Below are positions 19,504 through 28,134 of a DNA stretch of 64,000 bases, in pieces. The notes under the pieces were generated by a model. That model saw only the letters and a program-made list of their open reading frames with translations. It searched no databases and was not told where the DNA came from. The stretch is taken from the NCBI RefSeq assembly GCF_000235365.1, contig NC_016453.1, positions 310,001-374,000 on the forward strand, given 5' to 3'. Both the position numbers and the translations under genes were made by a program. The DNA is from Eremothecium cymbalariae DBVPG#7215 (Eukaryota; Ascomycota; Saccharomycetes; Saccharomycetales; Saccharomycetaceae). The stretch's first letter is position 1; each line of letters begins with the position of its first letter.

Positions 19504-19954
19504 ACTTTGATTAAATATAAGTTCAAGAAATCTTGGAATAGAAAATCACATATATATAATCTATGATAATCTTATACATATACTATTTTAAATTTATAAT
19601 GTTTTAAATAATATATTATATTTTATATATAAATATATGAATTAATAATAATAATTAATGTAATATTTAATATACACACATTACAAATTACAAATAAAGA
19701 ACCCACAAACTAACTAGCAACGAGCATTCTTTTATTTGAAGTTCTAGTTAATCGTTATTTTAATATTGATCAATTGATTGATTAATTTAATGGTTTCTTA
19801 AAATGTTCAGTTTTAAAGAATGTCTGTCTATATGTAATTCTGCCAAAAAATGCACATCTGAGAGGGTTTACCTTTTTATTTTCAATATGCAACATCAACG
19901 TAAGTAAGAAAGCCTATTTATTTATGGAGCCTTTGAGGGCGTAAGATAGAGCTA
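19504..19954. other. Strongly AT-rich intergenic block (possible replication origin)
   Basis: No gene is visible. The part from about 19550 to 19690 is nearly all A/T with many TATA/TAAT runs. Such stretches in yeast often contain replication origins, but I found no perfect 11-bp ARS consensus. TCACATA occurs near 19546, but there is no CDEIII-like CCGAA element, so a centromere is not supported. Confidence 0.3.
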
Positions 19955-21220
19955 ATGCATTCTAATTACGAGAATTCACGAATATTCTTGAACCGTGTTG
20001 ACTCCTCTATGAACTATCTACCTCGAGATGATGAGCTTATTGAAATCTGCGGTATAATTGATGCTAATGAGAATGATATTAAAAGTTTGAGATACAACTT
20101 GATATTAAGGATTTGTTACTATACAATGGACGACAGACTTTCTCCGTCAACAGCAATCCGTTGCAGAGACACTATTAAGAACTTGATGTCGGAGGAACTT
20201 TTAGAATTCCTCATAAAAAGTCTGAATCCAATTCTATTAAAACTAAAGAATAATAAGGCATCCAAATCTGGAAGAAAGAAGATAGAAGATAATTCGTTTA
20301 TTTTGAGACCCCGACTAGGCTTTAGTGCTAAAGAGGATGATTTGAGAACAGCATGGAAGAATGAAGGGGGTCTGCGTAGCATACCTCTATTCCATATCGT
20401 TCTTACTTATTTGAAGCACGATCAGATTTCATCCAATTTATGGTGGATCACACCTGGCATTCTAAATTTCCTGGATGATGATCAGCAAGAGGTAAAACTT
20501 TCCGGTGTAAAGCTACTGCGACAATTCTTGGAAGTTTCTATTGACTATTCCAATACATTGCAATTCTCATTTTCTGGTACCCGTCTTTTCGATATATACC
20601 ATCCAATCCTCTTAAATCTCTGCTATCATATGCCTCCTTTGACTGATGTAAAAACTGTGACAATAATATGGAGAGACGTTTTTCCAACATTAATAGCCCT
20701 GTATAAGGTGGAATATATCGATGATGTGCAGCAGCTCAAGGTTCAAATCGGAAGTCTACTCTCAGAAGTTATTGTTCAGCTTATAATTCCCAAAATTGCA
20801 TCTGAATATCCAGAACTAACAATTATAGCCCTTGACTATGCAACTCAACTCATACACCTCTTGGAAACATCCACTGTACGTTATCTACAAAGGATAATAT
20901 ACATGTTAGGTGAGTATATTGTGAGGAATCCTTTCATAACATTATTCATGCCATTGGTAATCAAATCTGCAGTTCTTCTGCAAGATTTAGTATTGCTATG
21001 CCCCACTGAAAGAGTAGTGGCTCATAAATACGATTTTCTGGCATGCGTATTGATATTATATGATAAATGTGAGCGGGAAGGTACGTTGTCACCAGAGATC
21101 TTGGAACCACTGTCTAAATTAATGAACATGTTAAAAGAAAAAGGCTGTGACTACACAGATGATCGAGAGAAAATACTTAAGAGAAATCAAAAATTCGACG
21201 TCATTATTCAACAAATATGA
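19955..21220 (+). CDS. TTI2: TTI2, subunit of the ASTRA/TTT complex
   Basis: This predicts 421 residues, the same length as S. cerevisiae Tti2. It is an all-helical, HEAT-like protein with no catalytic motif. Features include MNYLPRDDELIEICG near residue 20 and the DDDQQEVKLSGVKLLRQFLE block near 170-190, typical of a HEAT repeat. With Tel2 and Tti1 it forms the TTT co-chaperone that matures PIKK kinases (Tor1/2, Mec1, Tel1, Tra1). Gene order (MET5 and TIM8/MCM22 as neighbours, as in S. cerevisiae) supports the name as much as sequence does. It ends 54 bp before the convergent TIM8. Confidence 0.88.
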   Translation: MHSNYENSRIFLNRVDSSMNYLPRDDELIEICGIIDANENDIKSLRYNLILRICYYTMDDRLSPSTAIRCRDTIKNLMSEELLEFLIKSLNPILLKLKNNKASKSGRKKIEDNSFILRPRLGFSAKEDDLRTAWKNEGGLRSIPLFHIVLTYLKHDQISSNLWWITPGILNFLDDDQQEVKLSGVKLLRQFLEVSIDYSNTLQFSFSGTRLFDIYHPILLNLCYHMPPLTDVKTVTIIWRDVFPTLIALYKVEYIDDVQQLKVQIGSLLSEVIVQLIIPKIASEYPELTIIALDYATQLIHLLETSTVRYLQRIIYMLGEYIVRNPFITLFMPLVIKSAVLLQDLVLLCPTERVVAHKYDFLACVLILYDKCEREGTLSPEILEPLSKLMNMLKEKGCDYTDDREKILKRNQKFDVIIQQI

Positions 21221-21274
21221 ATTCATAACTTATTATATATACACGATAATATACTCTTACTTGCTGAAATTCAT

Positions 21275-21538
21275 CTATTGAATGTTTTTTAAACTTTGAA
21301 CAACTCTAATATTAGTATCTAAAAACCTGTTAACACAGTTCTTCAAACACAGATCTTCTTGAGAACTTAATTCTGCATTATTAATAGAACTAATACATTG
21401 TTTGAAACACATGTTTGTGAACTGGTGAATCGACATTTGAACCTTTTGCTTGGAGTGTTCAGCCTGTAAAAATGACATAACCTCCTTCTTTGAAATATCA
21501 TCTAGATCTTGCAAATCATTGGGAGTAACACCAGACAT
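21275..21538 (-). CDS. TIM8: TIM8, small TIM chaperone of the mitochondrial intermembrane space
   Basis: This predicts 87 residues, the S. cerevisiae length. The twin CX3C signature is clear: CFKQC near residue 44 and CLKNC near 64. These four cysteines form two disulfides through the Mia40 pathway. Tim8 pairs with Tim13 and escorts hydrophobic precursors such as Tim23 across the intermembrane space. It is divergent from MCM22 and convergent with TTI2. Confidence 0.97.
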   Translation of the reverse strand: MSGVTPNDLQDLDDISKKEVMSFLQAEHSKQKVQMSIHQFTNMCFKQCISSINNAELSSQEDLCLKNCVNRFLDTNIRVVQSLKNIQ

Positions 21539-21905
21539 CTTTAGATATACTTAAAACTGTAAATGGGATTCAGAAGGCTTTACGGCTTGCTATATTCTCC
21601 TTCACTTTTAAAAGGCTCGTCTGATGCTTTCTCAATGTTGTTAATAAGTTAAAAATTTTTGAAAGCTCTTCGGGGTCCTTCTCTAAGTTTAAACTGGATT
21701 TACGAAGAACTATACATTGAATAAGAGGGAACCCTCAAAGCAACTGGACATTGGTAGGTTAGGATATCTATGAAGCTATTTGTGTTTTGAAAAGTTGATG
21801 TGAGCTGTAATTTCATTGGTGTACGAATTTAACTAATCTAGGTGAGTTTAGTGTTCTGCCAAATTCTTAGGACTTTAGGTTAATAGATATTATACACAGC
21901 GAGCG
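21539..21905. promoter_or_regulatory. Shared TIM8/MCM22 upstream region
   Basis: This 367 bp lies between two divergent genes. I see AT-rich promoter-like sequence but no regulatory motif I can name, and no further gene. Confidence 0.4.
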
Positions 21906-22601
21906 ATGGAAAACAGAGAGACTACTGAATCACAGTGGGAAGCTTTCAATCAGCGTCTTAGACATGAAATTGAGAACAAACAGTTCTTTTTAAAGCAGGC
22001 GCAGGCCGCTGTTCAAAAGTTAAGTAAAACTTCTGATGTCGATGATCTTCATAACAATCGCGTCGCCTGGGCATCGCTTTTAGACACTCAGCTGTTTATT
22101 CCGGACCGATCTGACCCTCTTGGTGTTGTTCTGGCTTTAAACAGGGAGCAGCGTACATCTAATAGTGATGTTGGATCTGTTTTGGGTGGGACAATTGAAC
22201 AACTGCAAATTATGGTGCATGACCAGGAAGCTTTGAATGACGATATGAGCAAATTGAATTCTTTTTTAACAAAAAGAATAAAGGATAATGCTGCTAACAA
22301 GGACATAGAATCCCATCATCCTGAACCTAGGGTAAGTGTTGCTGAGATTTTCGAGAACTTTGTGGGGGAATTTCTGGTCCCTGATATATCAACGTCCCAG
22401 GATCGCTGGCATGAGGTGAAGGATAACGTGTTAAGCCTGGTGTATAGGTTACTTGAAAAGGATCAAGATTTGAGATTGAGTGACTTCAATCCTTTCTGTA
22501 TGGCATTGTACCGTTTATTATCGAAAGCGCATATGTTACAAGAGATACCCGGGGCAGATATACCTGATAATCCATATATACGATTATATACAACAATGTG
22601 A
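21906..22601 (+). CDS. MCM22: MCM22, outer/inner kinetochore linker (Ctf19 complex, CENP-K)
   Basis: This predicts 231 residues against 239 in S. cerevisiae. The N-terminal block ENKQFFLKQAQAAVQKLSK matches the start of yeast Mcm22. The pattern LFIPDRSDPLGVVLALN (near 60-80) and the helical C-terminus ending near DNPYIRLYTTM also agree. Mcm22 (CENP-K) sits with Ctf3 and Mcm16 in the CCAN at centromeres and supports minichromosome stability. Position beside TIM8 and SGM1 is conserved. Its stop lies only 17 bp from the stop of the convergent RIX1. Confidence 0.88.
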   Translation: MENRETTESQWEAFNQRLRHEIENKQFFLKQAQAAVQKLSKTSDVDDLHNNRVAWASLLDTQLFIPDRSDPLGVVLALNREQRTSNSDVGSVLGGTIEQLQIMVHDQEALNDDMSKLNSFLTKRIKDNAANKDIESHHPEPRVSVAEIFENFVGEFLVPDISTSQDRWHEVKDNVLSLVYRLLEKDQDLRLSDFNPFCMALYRLLSKAHMLQEIPGADIPDNPYIRLYTTM

Positions 22602-22618
22602 AATGAATAATCACGAAT

Positions 22619-24841
22619 TTAGGAATCTTCCTCCTCTTCGCTTAGATTAATTTCAGGTATTTCAAATTCTTCATCTGAAGATGAAGCATTTTCCAGAACT
22701 TCTTTGGGTTCCGACGATGAGGTGACTGAACATTTTACCAATTCATCCATTGGTTTAGGGCGTTTAGCTTCTTGTTTTGCCAAATCATTTGGTTCAGAGG
22801 GACCTCTCTTGAAGACTTTGGAAGTTTCATGTGAAGTAGATCTTTCCACAATATCTAAATCAGTAATGACAGAAGGTTTACCTCTAATAATTTCTGGAGA
22901 TTCAGAGTTGACAGTTGTACTTGTCGATTTGGAATTCAGGGTATCCAAATTAGCATCTGTAAGTTCCTCATCTGCATGTTGAATCGGCTTCCTTACAATT
23001 TGAATAGTTTGAACTGGTAACTTAGGATTGCATATAACGTCCAATACCGGATTGCCAGTTTCTTTTAGCAAACTGACAGCTATTGGTAAAATAGATACAC
23101 GCTCGTTCCCAGGATGCAGAACCAACGTTGTCAATAATTCGACGAATGACTTTGGAATATCTCCAGACTGTTCTTTGAATAATAGAGAACAGAGAACAGT
23201 GTGCTTGATTATCTTGACTTGTTGGGTTGATGGTAACTTCCAATTTGTTAATATATTTTGAAAGAACCGATTGACATGATCATAGGATTTTAGCTCCGAC
23301 TTAACAACGAACAAATGAGGATGACTATATAAGTCAGACATTGAACCAGAAGCGTCAGACTTGTTCTTTTTCTTTTTGGAAATACCACTAGATGTTTTTT
23401 TGGTTTGCTTAACAGATATTAGATCTATTTTAGATTTGCTTTCAAGCAAATATAGAAAAACATCCGTTAATTTGATGATTAAAGTTTGTTCTTCCAATCT
23501 GTGTCCCACATGAGGCACAACTGCATTTATTAAATCTGCAACTTCGAAGATCTCTTCTCTTATAGGATCACATTTCTCATAATTGATATTTGAAGTTTTA
23601 TTTTGTAAAGGAATGAACAACTCCAAAGAGGATAATATTGTTGGAAGATAAGGCAGGATAGATTTACCAAATTCACTGGTCATACAATTTAGCAACCTAA
23701 TGCCCTGAAATTGAACTTGCGGGAAAACCAAATCAATAGACGATATTAATGAGGAATCACGGAACAATCCTCGCTTTAGGGGTAAATAATTGCTTGTTAA
23801 AGTCAACAGGCAATCTGATATTTTAATAATTTCACCCATTGGGATCCGCAACGCATACGGGGTCGGTGAACTAATGAAAGAAATTAACAAATCAGTAAGA
23901 AGCCTAAAACGTGCAGCTAATTTCCATATAGTTAAGGGTTCATTCATATCAACATTTAATGGTAGTAAGAACTGACCTTCTTGGGCTGATCCGTGCCTCG
24001 GATGCAAAAGTGAATCTAACAACTTGCATAGCCCACTGTCTACATTAAAATCCAGGACCTCTCCGCACAATTGAATAACTGGCTTGAATTCGAATAAAAC
24101 TGATAACATACCCTCCCGCCAGTTTTCGTCCAAGTAGGCCTTGTGATGTGACTTGGTTTCGTCTTGATTTTGTGCCGTCTTTTTAATTAAATGTAAATAT
24201 GCAAAACAATCGCAAACTAATCGCTTTGTGTTTTCGTTAAAGGACTCATAATCACGGTTAATTAGGTTCAGCAAAATTCTACGGAATTTATTAGCGTATG
24301 GCTTGAACGTAGTGGTATTCCTGTACAGCAATTTCTTTAACACGGGTAAACATTGTCCAGGTTCATTTTCAGACAAAGAGACCAAAGTAGGAATTATAAC
24401 GGAAAGCTTTGGGGTTAAAGCCTCTCTAGTCAATGATGGTTTATCCCTGATCAAATCTATCATAATACTTATAGTATTCACTAAATTGCTTAAAACCACC
24501 CTTTCCTGTATGGTTGCAGTAGCCGGAACGTAATAACTTGATCTCGGTTCCAATTTAGAATATAAAGCTGTCATCAACTCACCAGCAAAAGAAGATAACA
24601 CAAGTGCATTGTAAGAACAAAATACATTAACCAAATGGCAACCTTTCCAAATTGCGTGATTATCATTAGAACGAAGAAGCTTCAAAACCTTTGCCATAAA
24701 TATACTTAAATCAGATTTCAGCAACTGCTGGTTTAAATAGGAAGTAGATTTGAGAGTTCTTAAAACGGTTTGAAATTCATTGCCTTGGCAAGTATCTAAA
24801 TTTTTGGCTATAACAACTAGTGATAATGGATCAGAAGACAT
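22619..24841 (-). CDS. RIX1: RIX1, 60S pre-ribosome processing factor
   Basis: This predicts 740 residues against 763 in S. cerevisiae. The N-terminal CQGNEFQTVLRTLKS and DNHAIWKGCHLVNVFC blocks (helical repeats) match, as does LVCDCFAYLHLIK near 205. The extreme C-terminus is acidic and ends in IPEINLSEEEEDS, like the yeast protein. Rix1, Ipi1 and Ipi3 form a nucleolar complex that docks on pre-60S particles with the Rea1 ATPase during ITS2 processing and export. Upstream sequence has ribosome-biogenesis-type motifs (separate entry). In S. cerevisiae the gene is on chromosome VIII, whereas flanking MCM22 and SGM1 are on X. Confidence 0.96.
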   Translation of the reverse strand: MSSDPLSLVVIAKNLDTCQGNEFQTVLRTLKSTSYLNQQLLKSDLSIFMAKVLKLLRSNDNHAIWKGCHLVNVFCSYNALVLSSFAGELMTALYSKLEPRSSYYVPATATIQERVVLSNLVNTISIMIDLIRDKPSLTREALTPKLSVIIPTLVSLSENEPGQCLPVLKKLLYRNTTTFKPYANKFRRILLNLINRDYESFNENTKRLVCDCFAYLHLIKKTAQNQDETKSHHKAYLDENWREGMLSVLFEFKPVIQLCGEVLDFNVDSGLCKLLDSLLHPRHGSAQEGQFLLPLNVDMNEPLTIWKLAARFRLLTDLLISFISSPTPYALRIPMGEIIKISDCLLTLTSNYLPLKRGLFRDSSLISSIDLVFPQVQFQGIRLLNCMTSEFGKSILPYLPTILSSLELFIPLQNKTSNINYEKCDPIREEIFEVADLINAVVPHVGHRLEEQTLIIKLTDVFLYLLESKSKIDLISVKQTKKTSSGISKKKKNKSDASGSMSDLYSHPHLFVVKSELKSYDHVNRFFQNILTNWKLPSTQQVKIIKHTVLCSLLFKEQSGDIPKSFVELLTTLVLHPGNERVSILPIAVSLLKETGNPVLDVICNPKLPVQTIQIVRKPIQHADEELTDANLDTLNSKSTSTTVNSESPEIIRGKPSVITDLDIVERSTSHETSKVFKRGPSEPNDLAKQEAKRPKPMDELVKCSVTSSSEPKEVLENASSSDEEFEIPEINLSEEEEDS

Positions 24842-24903
24842 TATAGAACAATATTGGTGTTCAGACTCTCTGGTCTTTAGTAATATATCCGTATATATCG
24901 AGA

Positions 24904-24936
24904 GATGAGATGAGTATAAATCCGCGAAAATTTTCA
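24904..24936. promoter_or_regulatory. PAC-like and RRPE-like motifs before RIX1
   Basis: GATGAGATGAG at 24904-24914 and GAAAATTTTCA at 24926-24936 lie 63-95 bp before the RIX1 ATG. They resemble the PAC (GATGAG core) and RRPE (TGAAAAATTTT) elements common upstream of ribosome-biogenesis genes. Matches are imperfect. Confidence 0.4.
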
Positions 24937-25032
24937 GCTTTAAAATTTGACAAATAATTTACAATTAAGAGTGTAAATTGTAGATATAATGAAGACGCAA
25001 CTTTTATGAAGGACAGAGTCGATTAAGCTGTT

Positions 25033-27050
25033 ATGAGCAATAAGAAGCTTTCGATTAATGAGCGTTTATCTTTAGCAGCTAATACTAAGCAAAAAAAAGA
25101 ACCAAGAAACTATCGAGTCCTGTAACAAGCGCTCATTTAGAGCTAAACACATCAGTTACTCATGAGGACCAGATACAAGCTAAGACAGTTAGTTCCAATT
25201 CACCTAATAATGATAGCGATTCAAATTTGAATTATAACAAATGCGCCTTGTATGGAGATAATTCCTCCATATCGAGCATTTTTACCGAATATTTTCCAAC
25301 CGGATTTGAATCATTAACAACATCAGAGGTGTTATCTACTTTAGAACCCCAATTCAAGGCTATGCAGCATAATATACAGCTAATGAAGGAAGAATTGGAA
25401 GCAGAGAAAGCAAGACATGAAGTTTTAAGCTCCAACGATGAAAGTTTGGTCACCCTTATAAAGCAGAAGGATTCGAAAATTGAACAACTCCTTAAGGAAG
25501 GGCAAGATTTGTCAAAAAAAGAAGTGCAGCAATCAACACTTATTAATTCATTACGAAGTAAAATCAAGGACTTGAATGCTTCAATAGATATTGGAAAGCT
25601 GGATCTCTCGAAGAGCTCCACAAAAAATGAAAGTTTGAAGAGAGAATTGTCGAACATAAGAGCACAGCTGAATAGTGAACTCTCAAGAAATCAGCAGCTG
25701 GAGAAAAAATGTTTAGAAATCACTGAAGCAAATAAATCTGTGGTCAAAGAGCGCGATACTATCCAAAAGGAACTAGAAACTGCTCAGGATCAGGTCACCT
25801 GTATTAAAATGGAATTCCAAAAATATAAAGACAGTCAGGAGACACGGGAAATTAAACTTCAAAAAGCATATGAATCTCTACGGGATACATCTCAAGATGA
25901 AATAGCAGGACTAGAATTGAAATTAGAACGCTTGAGGTTGGAATTAGATAATAAGAGTATTACGTCAACAAACGATGAAGCGAATACACCGAATTCCAGA
26001 TATCAAAATCTGTTGTCGCAGTATAATGGCATTCAGAAGGAACTTCATATAAGTAAAGATAACTGGTCAACCATTGAATATTCCTTGAATCAGAAGATTA
26101 ACGATTTGCAACTGAAAATTACGGATATGGAATCAATGTTAAAACGTGCAGATTCACATCTAAAGGAGGTTGAGAATGAGAAGGCCAAAGTTAACGAACA
26201 GTGGGAACAATCAAAATCGCAGAACCTCCAAACCTTGGAACGATGTTCAGCGCTAGAAGTGAGCCAAAAGAAGTTACTAGATTCCATAAAAAACTTGCAA
26301 AAAGATTACAAGTTGCTTCAAGACAAGTTTCAAATTCAGAAAAGACAATTGGAATCGAAGATTGGAAATGGGAAGGTTGTTTTAGAACAACCTGCTGAAC
26401 CAAATACTGCTGAAGATGAACAAGCTTCAAAACAAGTTTTATCTGAAATTGTCGAGCTAAAATATGCCACCCTTGCTGCAAATTTCGAAGATGAAGAATC
26501 TATGGCAGCGTTTGAAAACATTTCACATCCACTCGAGCATCTATCTGATGTTGAAACTGAACAGGGGCTATCTGATGTGAGTGATCTTGTCGATGGGCCT
26601 TCTGACCTGAATGAAGGAAACACTTACAATTATAGTGGTTTATCAATGGAGATGAGAAGCTCCGCCGCAAAAGCTTCAACCGGTATATCTACCTCAAATA
26701 ACATGAATGCACAAATGATATCTAGACTAGCAGCAGAAATTAGACGTTTAGAAATTGAGATATTTGCGTTAAGCGAATCTAATAAGCAATTAGAACTGGA
26801 AAAATCAAATGCTAAAGAAGTTATTGTTAAACTCATGGAAGAAAATAATATGGTCAAGGAATTGAGCTCAGAGAAAGAATTACTAGTCTCAAAAGTAACC
26901 GATCTCGATTCCAGACAGGAAACTATCTTACAATTACTTGGTGAGAAAACAGAAAGAGTTGAAGAATTGGAAAATGATGTTGGTGATTTAAAGGAGATGT
27001 TGCAGATGCAAGCTCAGCAAATGGTTCAACTACAAGAAAGACGTACATAA
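25033..27050 (+). CDS. SGM1: SGM1, Golgi coiled-coil protein, frame broken by 1 nt near the start
   Basis: The ATG at 25033 starts MSNKKLSINERLSLAANTK, matching the yeast Sgm1 N-terminus, but this frame stops after 30 codons. The remaining protein (KKLSSPVTSAHLEL onward) is in a different frame. The frames meet at eight A (25091-25098), and nine A would restore about 672 residues (707 in S. cerevisiae). From residue about 95 to the end it is almost continuous coiled coil with heptads, plus a TMF-like C-terminal region (EMLQMQAQQMVQLQERR). Sgm1 is recruited to the Golgi by Ypt6. The long intact body argues against an old pseudogene. Confidence 0.9.
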
Positions 27051-27185
27051 ATAGTAATAATAATTTCAATTTAATATAGTAATGTTATATACTCTCATGT
27101 ATTACAATTAGTAAGGTACCGTGCGTGCTCGATAGGCTTAATTGGTATTAATAACTACAAATATGAAACAAAATGTTTCCAAAAT

Positions 27186-27815
27186 TCAGTTGTTACCTTG
27201 CTCGATTGAGAGTCTAGTATGCTCATCAATATCCGTGGCCTCCCATGGATAGCATAACCACTTGTCAGGAACGGTTTCTGCAGCTAAATACCGCCCAGTG
27301 CCCATGATAGATGCTGGTAGCTCAGCTTTCTTTGGCTTGTCCTTATTGTGTAACACAAAGATAGAGAAAATAGTTTCTTCGTTAAGTCTATTTAACTTAA
27401 TTCGCTGCTCATCAACTTCCTTTTTCAACTCAGTTACAGCATAATGAAGCGTGGTTCTCGTGTCATCGACCTCATCAACAATTAGCACTTTCTTGCCGAT
27501 TAAAGAATCAAAATGCTTATCTAATGCGCCAAAGTCTAACCACTGGGTTCTAATTACTTCCTTACCAATAGTCTCAACTTTATCGTCTAAACCTAAATCC
27601 TCATACAACGACAATCCAATAGCCTGAATTGGAATATTTTTTTCACCTTTAAATTTTAGGAAAGACCTAATAATTCTAGCCGGAATCATTCCTCCGCCAG
27701 TGATGGCAATAATGACGTCGGGTCTTTCACCCTTTGCAAGGATTTGTTGAGCAACAGTTTGACATAACTTATGGATATTGTTGTACGACATGTACATCTT
27801 TTCTGGTTCTAACAT
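27186..27815 (-). CDS. XPT1: XPT1, xanthine-guanine phosphoribosyltransferase
   Basis: This predicts 209 residues, the S. cerevisiae length. The PRPP-binding loop VLIVDEVDDTRTTLHYA near residue 113 and IIAITGGGMIPARIIRSFL near 34 are diagnostic of type I phosphoribosyltransferases. The C-terminal PDKWLCYPWEATD is conserved. The enzyme converts xanthine, and probably guanine, to the nucleotide using PRPP in the cytosol for purine salvage. It lies between SGM1 and UTP9; XPT1-SGM1 adjacency is also found in S. cerevisiae. Confidence 0.97.
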   Translation of the reverse strand: MLEPEKMYMSYNNIHKLCQTVAQQILAKGERPDVIIAITGGGMIPARIIRSFLKFKGEKNIPIQAIGLSLYEDLGLDDKVETIGKEVIRTQWLDFGALDKHFDSLIGKKVLIVDEVDDTRTTLHYAVTELKKEVDEQRIKLNRLNEETIFSIFVLHNKDKPKKAELPASIMGTGRYLAAETVPDKWLCYPWEATDIDEHTRLSIEQGNN

Positions 27816-28134
27816 TGTTTCAGACTCTATCCTTATTCTGATTGAAAACTTTGTTATTCTATAAATAAGACCCTTCGATGAAGTAGGGAGTTATTTTAAA
27901 GTTACGAAGTTTATTAAATGTCTGCATATAATAGTAGTAGTAGTATTTAGAGAGCAGCCCTCAGAATGCAAATTTTTCATGTCCGGAAATTACAGGTGCT
28001 CATCGAACCCCTGCATTTCGGACATGAAAACTAGGATCCCTTCTCTGTTCTTCATTAGATAGTAATAGAAGTTCAGCTCTGTACAGCTTACCATATGAGT
28101 ATATTTATCTCTCTATATGTAGAATGTCAGTTAA
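27816..28134. other. UTP9-XPT1 intergenic region containing a long hairpin
   Basis: This 319 bp separates UTP9 (3' side) from the XPT1 start. The only structure I see is the inverted repeat at 27974-28030, described separately. No further gene was found. Confidence 0.5.
27974..28030. repeat. Inverted repeat able to form a long hairpin
   Basis: The arms TTTTCATGTCC (27974-27984) and GGACATGAAAA (28020-28030) are perfect complements. GGAAAT (27985-27990) and ATTTC (28015-28019) extend the stem past one bulged G. On the minus strand the loop contains GGGGTTCGA, reminiscent of a tRNA T-loop, but no full tRNA is present. It lies 105-160 nt after the UTP9 stop and about 160-215 nt before the XPT1 ATG, so it would be part of one of those transcripts or a separate small RNA. 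Confidence 0.7.

Noticed and set aside
19540..19720. Possible centromere (AT-rich with TCACATA)
   Set aside because: No CDEIII-like element with a CCGAA core at the right distance, and no centromere is known at this syntenic position.
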